Source: Azospirillum sp. OGB3
Lineage (GTDB): Bacteria > Pseudomonadota > Alphaproteobacteria > Azospirillales > Azospirillaceae
Direction: 5' to 3'
Assembly: GCF_014192915.1 (NCBI RefSeq)
Contig: NZ_JACHYN010000011.1
Span: forward strand, 156,489-220,488
DNA: 64,000 bases
In this document: positions 8,921 to 16,493 of the stretch, in pieces
Position numbering within the stretch: position 1 is the stretch's first letter
Layout: each line of letters opens with the position of its first letter
Position numbers and translations under genes: made by a program
Notes under the pieces: generated by a model
Databases searched by the model: none
The model's input: the letters and a program-made list of their open reading frames with translations, nothing else
What the model was told of the DNA's origin: nothing

Positions 8921-9805
8921 ATGACCGCGGGTGATAACGAGAAGTTCGAACAGTTCGCGGCCATCCTGACCACCGAACTGCTCGACCGCACCCGCAAGAG
9001 TCTTGAACTGCTGACCCCCGAAGAGCAGCCGGCGGCCAAGCTCCCCTTTGCCCTGACCCCATCCTTTCAGGAGATCTACGCCGAGCTGGTGCGTGTCGGG
9101 ATCTTCCCGGTCCTGCTCAGCCGCCGCCCGGTGCGGGCCATCGTCGGCGATGTGGACTGGCCGCGGGACGGCCGCGACTATCTGCTGACCGTTCTCGACG
9201 ACCGCTCCAACGCCGTCTTCACCGCCTGGGATTACGCCTGGGACGCGCTGTGGGACGAGCGGAAGGTGGGAGCGGACAGCGGCTCGTCGGCGCCGGCCAA
9301 GAAGAAGGGTTTCTTCGCCTCGCTGTTCGGTCGCAAGGCGGACAAGCCGGAACGAAAGACCAGCGAGCAGGGCGCCGACGGCGACGTCATGGCCGGTCTC
9401 TACACCATGCTGAACGAGCAGGCGGAGCGGCGCGGCTACCTGCCGCTGTTCCATGACGACATCAAGGTGCTGAAGGGGCTGATCCGCGTCAAGCCGGCGC
9501 GCATCTTCCAGGCCTGGAAGGAGATCAACCAGTACCATCACCAGGAATTCTACCTGTCGGGCCAGGATCAGGCCAAGCCGGGGGTGACCTCGGACTGCCT
9601 GCAGAAATGGCATTACAATCTGCCGGACCGGATCGGCGAATTCCTGGTGCTGAAGGCGGCCGTCGACATGGAGTTCGTGAACAAGCCTTTCCTCGGCAAG
9701 TACATCCGCCAGTCGGCCCGCACCCAGGAGGAGGCGGAGAAGGGCATGCCCTATCTCGCCACCTACTGGAAATCGATGAAACAGTCTGCCGCCGCCCAAG
9801 GCTGA
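8921..9805 (+). CDS. Conserved hypothetical protein with basic linker
   Basis: 294 residues from the ATG at 8921. I do not recognise the family. No signal peptide or membrane helix is evident. The N-terminal part (about 1-120) is mixed alpha/beta with a Trp-rich end (AWDYAWDALWDERK). A lysine/arginine-rich, Gly/Ser-containing linker with a KKKGFFASLFGRK motif lies near 126-148, and an all-helical C-terminal part follows, with Tyr/His-rich EINQYHHQEFY. In-frame alternatives at 8858 (ATG) and 8816 (GTG) exist; none has a clear ribosome site, so the start is uncertain. Codon use matches neighbours. A secreted unknown protein follows on the same strand after eight bases. Confidence 0.7.
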   Translation: MTAGDNEKFEQFAAILTTELLDRTRKSLELLTPEEQPAAKLPFALTPSFQEIYAELVRVGIFPVLLSRRPVRAIVGDVDWPRDGRDYLLTVLDDRSNAVFTAWDYAWDALWDERKVGADSGSSAPAKKKGFFASLFGRKADKPERKTSEQGADGDVMAGLYTMLNEQAERRGYLPLFHDDIKVLKGLIRVKPARIFQAWKEINQYHHQEFYLSGQDQAKPGVTSDCLQKWHYNLPDRIGEFLVLKAAVDMEFVNKPFLGKYIRQSARTQEEAEKGMPYLATYWKSMKQSAAAQG

Positions 9806-9813
9806 GGTCCGCC

Positions 9814-10212
9814 ATGATCCGCCGCTCCGCTCCCCTTCTCGTCGCGTTTCTGGCGCTTTCCAATGGGGCGGCGGCGCAGCCGATCGACCTGTCCGCCTGC
9901 CAGTTCCTGACCGCCCATCGCCCGGCGGCCGGGGTGGAGTACACACCGGGCGTGGACGTGAAGGGCAAGGCGGTGGCCCCCGCCGACCTGCCGGGCTCGG
10001 CCGGGGCCGCGCCGCCGCTGGAGCGCTTCGACATTCCGGTGACGGTGGATTTCGCCCGCCGCATGGGCTTCCCGGTGCCGCAGGGTGCCGCGGCGCCGGG
10101 CGTCGAGGTCGGCTATCTGACCTGGTACGCCAACCGGCTCTACTTCAACGGCCAGCCCATCGGCGGGCCGAGCGAGGCGGAGGTTTACGCCTATTGCCGC
10201 ACCGCCCGATAG
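9814..10212 (+). CDS. Small secreted protein of unknown function
   Basis: 132 residues. The N-terminus MIRRSAPLLVAFLALSNGAAAQ is a clear signal peptide with AAA-Q type cleavage, so export to the periplasm is expected. The mature part has two cysteines (in LSACQFLTAH and YAYCRTAR) that could form a disulfide, and a WYANRLYFNGQPIGGPSEAEVYAYC segment. It has no family I can name. The frame is open further upstream, but the signal peptide fixes the start at 9814. It is probably co-transcribed with the upstream unknown gene. Confidence 0.75.
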   Translation: MIRRSAPLLVAFLALSNGAAAQPIDLSACQFLTAHRPAAGVEYTPGVDVKGKAVAPADLPGSAGAAPPLERFDIPVTVDFARRMGFPVPQGAAAPGVEVGYLTWYANRLYFNGQPIGGPSEAEVYAYCRTAR

Positions 10213-10336
10213 GCCGAAGCGCCCCTCGCTGCACGCCGTGACGATGGACAAGCGCGCGGTGGCTTCCTAAAGTCGCTCTCCCTGTTGCGGCCCGGCGAAC
10301 GGCCGGACGATTCCCCTCGAAACCGAGAGCAGAGCC

Positions 10337-11650
10337 ATGCGGCTGTCCACCTTCTTCCTGCCGACCCTCAAGGAGACCCCGACCGAGGCGCAGATCGTCT
10401 CGCACCGCCTGATGCTGCGGGCCGGGATGATCCGCCAGACCAGCGCCGGCATCTACGCCTGGCTGCCGCTGGGCCACCGGGTCCTGAAGAAGATCGAGCA
10501 GATCGTCCGCGAGGAGCAGGACGCCGCCGGCGCCCAGGAGCTGCTGATGCCGACCATCCAGTCGGCGGAGCTGTGGAAGGAAAGCGGCCGCTACGACGAT
10601 TACGGCAAGGAGATGCTGCGCATCACCGACCGTCACGACCGCGAGATGCTGTTCGGTCCCACGAACGAGGAGATGATCACCGACATCTTCCGCGCCTTCG
10701 TGAAGAGCTACCGCCAGCTTCCCCTGAACCTCTACCACATCCAGTGGAAGTTCCGGGACGAGATCCGCCCCCGCTTCGGCGTGATGCGCGGGCGCGAGTT
10801 CCTGATGAAGGACGCCTACAGCTTCGACATCGACGCGGCCAGCGCCCGGCGCTCCTACCAGAAGATGTTCCTGGCCTATCTGCGCACCTTCGCCCGCATG
10901 GGTCTGAAGGCGATCCCGATGCGCGCCGACACCGGCCCCATCGGCGGCGACCTCAGCCACGAGTTCATCATCCTGGCCGAGACCGGCGAGAGCGGTGTCT
11001 TCTGCCACAAGGATTGGCTGACCCTGGACGTGCTGCAGAACGCGCCGGGCTTCGACGAGGACCTGCAGCCCTTCTTCGACACCTACACCTCGATCTACGC
11101 GGCCACAGACGAGAAGCACGAGCCCGGCAATTGCCCGGTCGCCGAGACGGATCTGGTGTCGGCCCGCGGCATCGAGGTCGGCCACATCTTCAACTTCGGC
11201 ACCAAGTACTCGAAGCCGATGAACGCCGTCGTCGCCGGTCCGGGCGGCGAGCCGGTCCCGGTCGAGATGGGCTCCTACGGCATCGGCGTGTCGCGTCTGA
11301 TGGGCGCCATCATCGAGGCCAGCCACGACGACAACGGAATCATCTGGCCGGACGCCGTGGCGCCCTTCAACGTCGGCCTCGTCAACCTGAAGGTCGGCGA
11401 CGCCGAGACCGACCGCGTCTGCCAGGAGCTGTACTACAAGCTCCGCGCCAATGGGATGGACGTGCTGTACGACGACCGCGACGAGCGGCCGGGCGTCAAG
11501 TTCGCCGACATGGACCTGATCGGCCTGCCGTGGCAGCTCGTCGTCGGACCGCGCGGCCTGAAGAACGGCATGGTCGAGCTGAAGCGCCGTGCCACCGGCG
11601 AGAAGCAGGAGCTGTCGGTGGAGCGCGCGCTGGAGAAGCTCTCGGCGTAA
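10337..11650 (+). CDS. proS: Prolyl-tRNA synthetase (short, alphaproteobacterial form)
   Basis: Charges tRNA-Pro. 437 residues, class II synthetase: motif 1 region GHRVLKKIEQIVREEQ, motif 2 FRDEIRPRFGVMRGREFLMKDAYSF, and motif 3 region EMGSYGIGVSRLMGAI, followed by the anticodon-binding domain (YDDRDERPGVKFADMDLIGLP). It is about 130 residues shorter than the E. coli type because the editing insertion domain is missing; mischarged Ala-tRNA-Pro would need a separate trans-editing protein (known for this form, not seen in the window). A terminator follows. Confidence 0.96.
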   Translation: MRLSTFFLPTLKETPTEAQIVSHRLMLRAGMIRQTSAGIYAWLPLGHRVLKKIEQIVREEQDAAGAQELLMPTIQSAELWKESGRYDDYGKEMLRITDRHDREMLFGPTNEEMITDIFRAFVKSYRQLPLNLYHIQWKFRDEIRPRFGVMRGREFLMKDAYSFDIDAASARRSYQKMFLAYLRTFARMGLKAIPMRADTGPIGGDLSHEFIILAETGESGVFCHKDWLTLDVLQNAPGFDEDLQPFFDTYTSIYAATDEKHEPGNCPVAETDLVSARGIEVGHIFNFGTKYSKPMNAVVAGPGGEPVPVEMGSYGIGVSRLMGAIIEASHDDNGIIWPDAVAPFNVGLVNLKVGDAETDRVCQELYYKLRANGMDVLYDDRDERPGVKFADMDLIGLPWQLVVGPRGLKNGMVELKRRATGEKQELSVERALEKLSA

Positions 11651-11734
11651 CACCGTGGGGCGGGAGAGCGGGCGCCTTGGAAGGTCGCTGGAAGGTCGCC
11701 CTTTTCCTGCCACGGTTAAGCACTTATGTTGCGG

Positions 11735-11771
11735 GGCGGCGGACTGGTTGCGGTCCGCCGCCTTTGCTTTT
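11735..11771 (+). terminator. Terminator of proS
   Basis: Perfect 10-pair stem GGCGGCGGAC (11735-11744) with GTCCGCCGCC (11753-11762), eight-base loop, then TTTGCTTTT. It also argues against starting the next gene as far upstream as 11726. Confidence 0.8.
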
Positions 11772-11812
11772 GCCGGACCTCCGTCGCCGGCCTTTCGCTC
11801 ATCGGGAGCCGC

Positions 11813-13060
11813 ATGATCTTCTCCGCCTTCGAACGCATGGTCGCGATGCGCTATCTGCGGGCGCGCCGCCAGGAAGGGTTCATTTCGGTCATCGCGGGAT
11901 TCTCGCTGCTGGGCATCGCGCTCGGCGTGGCGACGCTGATCATCGTGATGTCGGTGATGAACGGCTTCCGGGCGGAGCTTCTAGGCCGCGTGCTCGGCCT
12001 GAACGGCCACCTCAACGTCTACAGCGTCCGCGGCGGTCCTCTGCCCGACTACGACCCGCTGGTGCAGCGCCTCCAGGGCGTGCCCGGCGTGGTCGGCGTG
12101 ACCCCGACGGTTGAGGGGCAGGCGCTGGTGTCGGTGCGCGGGGTCGCCTCCGGCGCGGTGGTGCGCGGCGTGCGGCCGGAGGATTTCCGGGTGCGGCCGA
12201 CGCTGTCCCGCAACATCGTGCGCGGCACGGCAGACGCCTTCGGCGACGACAACATCGCCATCGGCATCCGCATGGCGCAGCGGCTGGGGCTGGCGGTCGG
12301 TGATCAGATGACCCTGATCGCGCCGCAGGGCAACGTTACCGCCTTCGGCACCGTGCCGCGGATGCGCAGCTTCACCATCGGCGCCGTGTTCGACGTCGGC
12401 ATGTTCGAGTACGACAACAGCTTCATCTTCCTGCCCCTGCCGGAGGCGCAGGCCTTCTTCCGCACCGGCGAGGCGGTGACCTCGCTGGAAGTCTTCGTCA
12501 GCGACCCGACCCAGATCCGCGCGGCGCGCGACGCCATCCAGTCGGCGGTGGCCGGAGTGGGGCGGGTGGTGGACTGGCAGCAGTCCAACGCCAGCTTCTT
12601 CACCGCGCTCCAGGTCGAGCGCAACGTGATGTTCCTGATCCTGTCGCTGATCATCACGGTCGCCGCCTTCAACATCATCTCCAGCCTGATCATGCTGGTG
12701 AAGGACAAGGGGCGGGACATCGCCATCCTGCGCACCATGGGCGCCACCCGCGGCATGATCATGCGCATCTTCTTCCTGTCCGGCGCCTCGGTGGGGGTGG
12801 CGGGAACGCTGGTGGGGGTGGCGCTGGGCGTGTCCTTCGCGCTGAACATCGAGACGATCCGCCAGGGCATCCAGGCGCTGACCGGCACCAACCTGTTCAA
12901 CGCCGAGATTTATTTCCTGTCGCAATTGCCGGCCAAGATCGATTGGTCGGAGGTGGTCCAGGTCACCCTGATGGCGCTGGGCCTGTCCTTCGCCGCCACC
13001 GTCTACCCGTCCTGGCGGGCGGCCCGTCTCGATCCGGTGGAGGCCCTGCGCTATGAGTGA
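11813..13060 (+). CDS. lolC: Lipoprotein-releasing ABC transporter permease (LolC/LolE family)
   Basis: Inner-membrane permease that, with LolD, releases lipoproteins for transfer to the outer membrane. 415 residues, the family's standard length. The N-terminal helix FISVIAGFSLLGIALGVATLIIVMSVMNGF carries the Lol-type motif. A large periplasmic domain follows, then the FtsX-type helices (IISSLIMLVKDKGRDIAILRTMGATR). The start at 11813 has CGGGAG upstream and avoids the proS terminator. Only one permease gene is present, so it may act as a homodimer in place of LolC plus LolE (inference). lolD overlaps by eight bases. Confidence 0.92.
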   Translation: MIFSAFERMVAMRYLRARRQEGFISVIAGFSLLGIALGVATLIIVMSVMNGFRAELLGRVLGLNGHLNVYSVRGGPLPDYDPLVQRLQGVPGVVGVTPTVEGQALVSVRGVASGAVVRGVRPEDFRVRPTLSRNIVRGTADAFGDDNIAIGIRMAQRLGLAVGDQMTLIAPQGNVTAFGTVPRMRSFTIGAVFDVGMFEYDNSFIFLPLPEAQAFFRTGEAVTSLEVFVSDPTQIRAARDAIQSAVAGVGRVVDWQQSNASFFTALQVERNVMFLILSLIITVAAFNIISSLIMLVKDKGRDIAILRTMGATRGMIMRIFFLSGASVGVAGTLVGVALGVSFALNIETIRQGIQALTGTNLFNAEIYFLSQLPAKIDWSEVVQVTLMALGLSFAATVYPSWRAARLDPVEALRYE

Positions 13061-13742
13061 GCCGATGCTGGAACTGTCAGGGATCGTCCGAACCTTCGAG
13101 CAGGCGGGGACGGAGCTTCAGGTGCTGCGCGGGGCGGAGCTGACCGTCCATGCGGGTGAGCTGGTCGCCCTGGTCGGCCCGTCGGGCGCCGGCAAATCGA
13201 CCCTGCTGCACATCGCCGGCCTGCTGGAGCGGCCGACCGCCGGCACCGTGCGCATCGCCGGCACCGACGTCTCCGCCCTGGACGACGGGAAGCGGACGGA
13301 GGTGCGCCGCCGCTCGGTCGGCTTCGTCTACCAGTTCCATCACCTGCTGCCGGAATTCTCCGCGCTGGAGAACATCGTGCTGCCGCAGATGATCAACGGG
13401 GTGGCGAAGCGCACCGCCCGCGAGCGCGCCATGGAACTGCTGCGCATGGTCGGGCTGGAGCCGCGCGCCGGCCACCGTCCGGCCCGCCTGTCCGGCGGCG
13501 AGCAGCAGCGGGTCGCCATCGCCCGCGCGCTGGCCAACGGGCCGGGCCTGCTGATCGCCGACGAGCCGACGGGCAACCTCGACCCGCACACGGCGGAGGG
13601 GGTCTTCGCCATGCTGACCACCATCGTCCGGCAGGCGCGCGTCGGCGCGCTGATCGCAACCCACAATCTGGAACTGGCGAACCGCATGGACCGGGTGTTC
13701 GAGATGAGCGACGGTCTTCTCGTGGAGCACGCCAGGGTTTGA
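13053..13742 (+). CDS. lolD: Lipoprotein-releasing system ATP-binding protein LolD
   Basis: ATPase of the Lol release complex. 229 residues: Walker A GPSGAGKST at 42-50, Q-loop YQFHHLLPEF, signature LSGGEQQRVAIARAL, Walker B LLIADEPTGNLD, and switch His in ATHNLELA. The ATG lies inside the end of the permease gene, which indicates coupled translation. Confidence 0.95.
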   Translation: MSEPMLELSGIVRTFEQAGTELQVLRGAELTVHAGELVALVGPSGAGKSTLLHIAGLLERPTAGTVRIAGTDVSALDDGKRTEVRRRSVGFVYQFHHLLPEFSALENIVLPQMINGVAKRTARERAMELLRMVGLEPRAGHRPARLSGGEQQRVAIARALANGPGLLIADEPTGNLDPHTAEGVFAMLTTIVRQARVGALIATHNLELANRMDRVFEMSDGLLVEHARV

Positions 13743-13869
13743 TCGCCGTCCGGGTCCGCACCGCATGACCGGCCAAACCGCGTAAGAGTGGCATCGCCGT
13801 TCGGCGGATTGGTGATCGGCGCGTCCTGGGGCAGACTTCGCGCAACTCAACAAGGAGGGACCGGAGTCC

Positions 13870-14727
13870 ATGGATCAGAAGATCATCGATCTGTACGACG
13901 AGTACACCCACCGGCCGCTGCCGCGCCGCGTCTTCCTGGAGCGGCTGGCGGTGCTGGCGGGCAGCGCGGCGGCCATTCCGGCGATCCTCTCCCAGATCGA
14001 GCCGAACTACGCCCTGGCCGCCGAGATCCCGGAGGACGACAGCCGAATCGCCACGGACCGCGTCACCTTCCAGGGGGCGACCGGCGACGTTCAGGCCTAC
14101 CGGGCCCGCCCGAAGCTGGCCGAGCAGGCGCCGTCGGTGGTGGTGATCCACGAGAACCGCGGCCTGAACCCCTACATCGAAGACGTGACGCGGCGGCTGG
14201 CGGTGGCCGGTTTCGTCGCCATGGCGCCGGACCTGCTGTCCCCGCTCGGCGGCACCCCGCAGGACCCCGACCGTGCCCGGGAGATGATCGGCCAGCTCGA
14301 CCCCGACAAGGTGGTGAACAACCTGATCGCGTCGATGAGCGACCTGATGGCCTACCGCTACTCCAACGCCAAGGTGGGCGCCATCGGCTTCTGCTGGGGC
14401 GGCGGCATGACCAACCGGTTGGCCATCAAGGCGCCGGACCTCAAGGCGGGCGTCGTCTTCTACGGCCCGTCGCCCGACCCGGCGCTCGTCACGACCATCA
14501 AGTCGCCGCTTCAGCTTCACTACGCAGGGCTGGACAACAATGTGAACGCCAAGGTCCCGGCCTATGAGGAGGCCCTGAAAAAGGGCGGCAAGTCCTACGA
14601 ACTCTTCATGTACGACAACGTGAATCACGCCTTCCACAACGACACGTCGGCGGAGCGCTACAACAAGGAGGCGGCCGAGCTTGCCTGGGGGCGGTCCGTG
14701 GAGTTCCTGAAGAAGAACCTGACCTGA
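13870..14727 (+). CDS. Dienelactone hydrolase family protein with Tat-like leader
   Basis: Alpha/beta hydrolase of the dienelactone hydrolase (carboxymethylenebutenolidase-like, YghX type) family, 285 residues. Catalytic positions visible: Glu95 in VVIHENRGLNPY, nucleophile Cys175 in IGFCWGGG, and the His in NVNHAFHND. Residues 19-50 read RRVFLERLAVLAGSAAA and onward, a twin-arginine-like leader, so the folded protein may be exported or membrane-held (inference). AAGGAGGG precedes the start. Substrate unknown; aromatic lactone hydrolysis is only one possibility for this broad family. Confidence 0.88.
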   Translation: MDQKIIDLYDEYTHRPLPRRVFLERLAVLAGSAAAIPAILSQIEPNYALAAEIPEDDSRIATDRVTFQGATGDVQAYRARPKLAEQAPSVVVIHENRGLNPYIEDVTRRLAVAGFVAMAPDLLSPLGGTPQDPDRAREMIGQLDPDKVVNNLIASMSDLMAYRYSNAKVGAIGFCWGGGMTNRLAIKAPDLKAGVVFYGPSPDPALVTTIKSPLQLHYAGLDNNVNAKVPAYEEALKKGGKSYELFMYDNVNHAFHNDTSAERYNKEAAELAWGRSVEFLKKNLT

Positions 14728-14731
14728 GCGA

Positions 14732-15619
14732 TTACGAGCGGCGGGTGGCGGGCCGTGCGGAGGGCAGCTTCAGCACGGCCACCGCCAGCCCGGCCAGGAC
14801 CAGAAGCGCGCCGGCCATCTTCAGCGGTGTGAAGCTCTCCCCCAGGACCAGCGCGCTGGAACTCATGCCGAAGACCGGCACCAGCAGCGAGAAGGGGGCC
14901 ACCAGGCTCGCCGGGTAGTGACGCAGCAGGAAGCCCCAGGCGGCGAAGCCGAACAGCGTTGCCCCGAAGGCGATGTAGGCCACCGCCCCGACACCCAGCG
15001 GAGTCAGATGGGTCAGGGCCTGCCACGCCCGCTCCGGGCCCTCCATCCCAAGCGACAGCAGCAGCAGCGGGATGGGCGGCACCACGCTGACCCACAGCAT
15101 CATGCGGAACAGGTCCGGCGCCCTGGCCTGCTTCATCAGCAGGTTCGCCACACCCCAGGTGGCCGCGGCGGCCATGACCAGCCCCAGACCGAGCAGCGAA
15201 TCGCCCGCCGGCATCTCCAGCGCGATCAGGCCGATCCCGGCGAAGGCCACCGCCATGCCCAGCACCTGCTTCGGACCGGGCCGTTCGCCGAGCACCGCCG
15301 CGGCGAACAGGGCGGTGAAGAAGGCCTGCGATTGCAGCACCAGCGACGACAGCCCCGCCGGCATGCCGATGTCCATCCCGACGAACAGCAGCGAGAACTT
15401 CACCACCCCCAGCACCATCCCGATGCCCAGGATGAAGCGCCAAGGCACCGGCGGACCGCCGCGAACCCCCAGCACGAGAAGCGGCAGCGCCGCCAGCGCG
15501 AAGCGCAGGGCGCAGAACAGGATCGGCGGAAAGTCCGCGAGGCCGACCTTGATGGCGACGAAGTTGAAGCCCCAGATCGCCGCGACGGCGACGGCAAGGC
15601 CGATGTGGGCGGTGCGCAT
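14732..15619 (-). CDS. EamA-family (drug/metabolite) transporter
   Basis: 295 residues, ten predicted membrane helices in two repeated EamA halves: AAIWGFNFVAIKVGLADFPPILFCALRF in the first, AAAATWGVANLLMKQA in the second. Inner-membrane exporter or permease for small metabolites; the family sequence does not reveal substrate. The ATG at 15619 gives the standard N-terminus; an in-frame TTG 12 codons upstream is less likely. Convergent with the hydrolase gene, whose stop is only four bases away. Confidence 0.85.
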   Translation of the reverse strand: MRTAHIGLAVAVAAIWGFNFVAIKVGLADFPPILFCALRFALAALPLLVLGVRGGPPVPWRFILGIGMVLGVVKFSLLFVGMDIGMPAGLSSLVLQSQAFFTALFAAAVLGERPGPKQVLGMAVAFAGIGLIALEMPAGDSLLGLGLVMAAAATWGVANLLMKQARAPDLFRMMLWVSVVPPIPLLLLSLGMEGPERAWQALTHLTPLGVGAVAYIAFGATLFGFAAWGFLLRHYPASLVAPFSLLVPVFGMSSSALVLGESFTPLKMAGALLVLAGLAVAVLKLPSARPATRRS

Positions 15620-15700
15620 GGGGTGGAGGCTAGAGGCGGGCAACCCGTCGGTCAATGCGGTGTCCGATGCACCCGTTGCGGGTCAGATCCCCGAATCGCT

Positions 15701-16303
15701 TCACTTGTCCGTGTGCAGGATGCGGCACTCGTCCAGGGCGGCCAGCGCCCAGGAGGAACCGCCGAGATTGACGTCGCCGATCTCCGCCCCGCCGCCGTCC
15801 CGCTGCAGCGTCACCGCGCGCGACCGCATGAAGGGCTCGAACAGGTCCTCGTATTTCGGCAGCTCGACCGGAACCACCACGCCGCCGTCGGGCAGGGGGC
15901 TGGCCTCCAGCGCCATGGTCTCGCCGTCGGGGAAGATGGCGGTCAGGCGGCTTTCCGTGTCCTTGCCGGCCTGGGCGTGCTGGTCGGCGTTGACCAGCAT
16001 GGCCGCCCCCTTCGCCGTCGCTCGGAAGGAGAGGGGGGAGGAGTCGTCGGTCCGCGTGGCGTAGCAGTAGGCCGAGCCGGTCTTGGTCGCCGGATGGGCC
16101 CGCACGACCCAGCCCTTGTTCTGCGCGACGACTCGCCCCGGCGCGTCGGACAGGGGAGAGGCGGGCGTATCGGTCGGCGGCGGCCGGTGGGTCTGCTCCG
16201 CGGACGGTGCGGGGGCGCCGGTGGTCTGGCAAGCCGTGAGGAGCGTGGCCGCCAGCACCGCCAGGACGGCGCTGGAGCGGATGCGGCGCATGGAACGGGT
16301 CAT
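15701..16303 (-). CDS. Putative lipoprotein of unknown function
   Basis: 200 residues from the ATG at 16303. The N-terminus has two arginine pairs, a hydrophobic core and a lipobox LLTAC with Cys25, so it should be a lipid-anchored envelope protein. A Pro-rich spacer follows, then a beta-rich domain (CYATRTDDSSPLSFRATAKG; LTAIFPDGETMALEASPLP). The frame is open 70 codons further upstream, but that would bury the lipobox. Family not recognised. It is divergent from dnaE. Confidence 0.75.
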   Translation of the reverse strand: MTRSMRRIRSSAVLAVLAATLLTACQTTGAPAPSAEQTHRPPPTDTPASPLSDAPGRVVAQNKGWVVRAHPATKTGSAYCYATRTDDSSPLSFRATAKGAAMLVNADQHAQAGKDTESRLTAIFPDGETMALEASPLPDGGVVVPVELPKYEDLFEPFMRSRAVTLQRDGGGAEIGDVNLGGSSWALAALDECRILHTDK

Positions 16304-16493
16304 TCTTGGATCGTGGCTCTGCCTCTTTCGATAGCACGAACACGCATGATCGGGGACTCTTCCCTTGCCCTCGATCGGGTTGGCGCATCGCCGCATGGCC
16401 GGGCCCGCGCTTGGTCCCTTGCAGTGCGGGACGGGATGCGCGACGACTAAGGGGAGACGTCCCCCTTCGCTGGAACCGGTGCCCATCCCCGCC

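Noticed and set aside
11726..11812. Longer N-terminus for the LolC/E permease
   Set aside because: It would begin inside the proS terminator, lacks a ribosome site and is not part of the family N-terminus.
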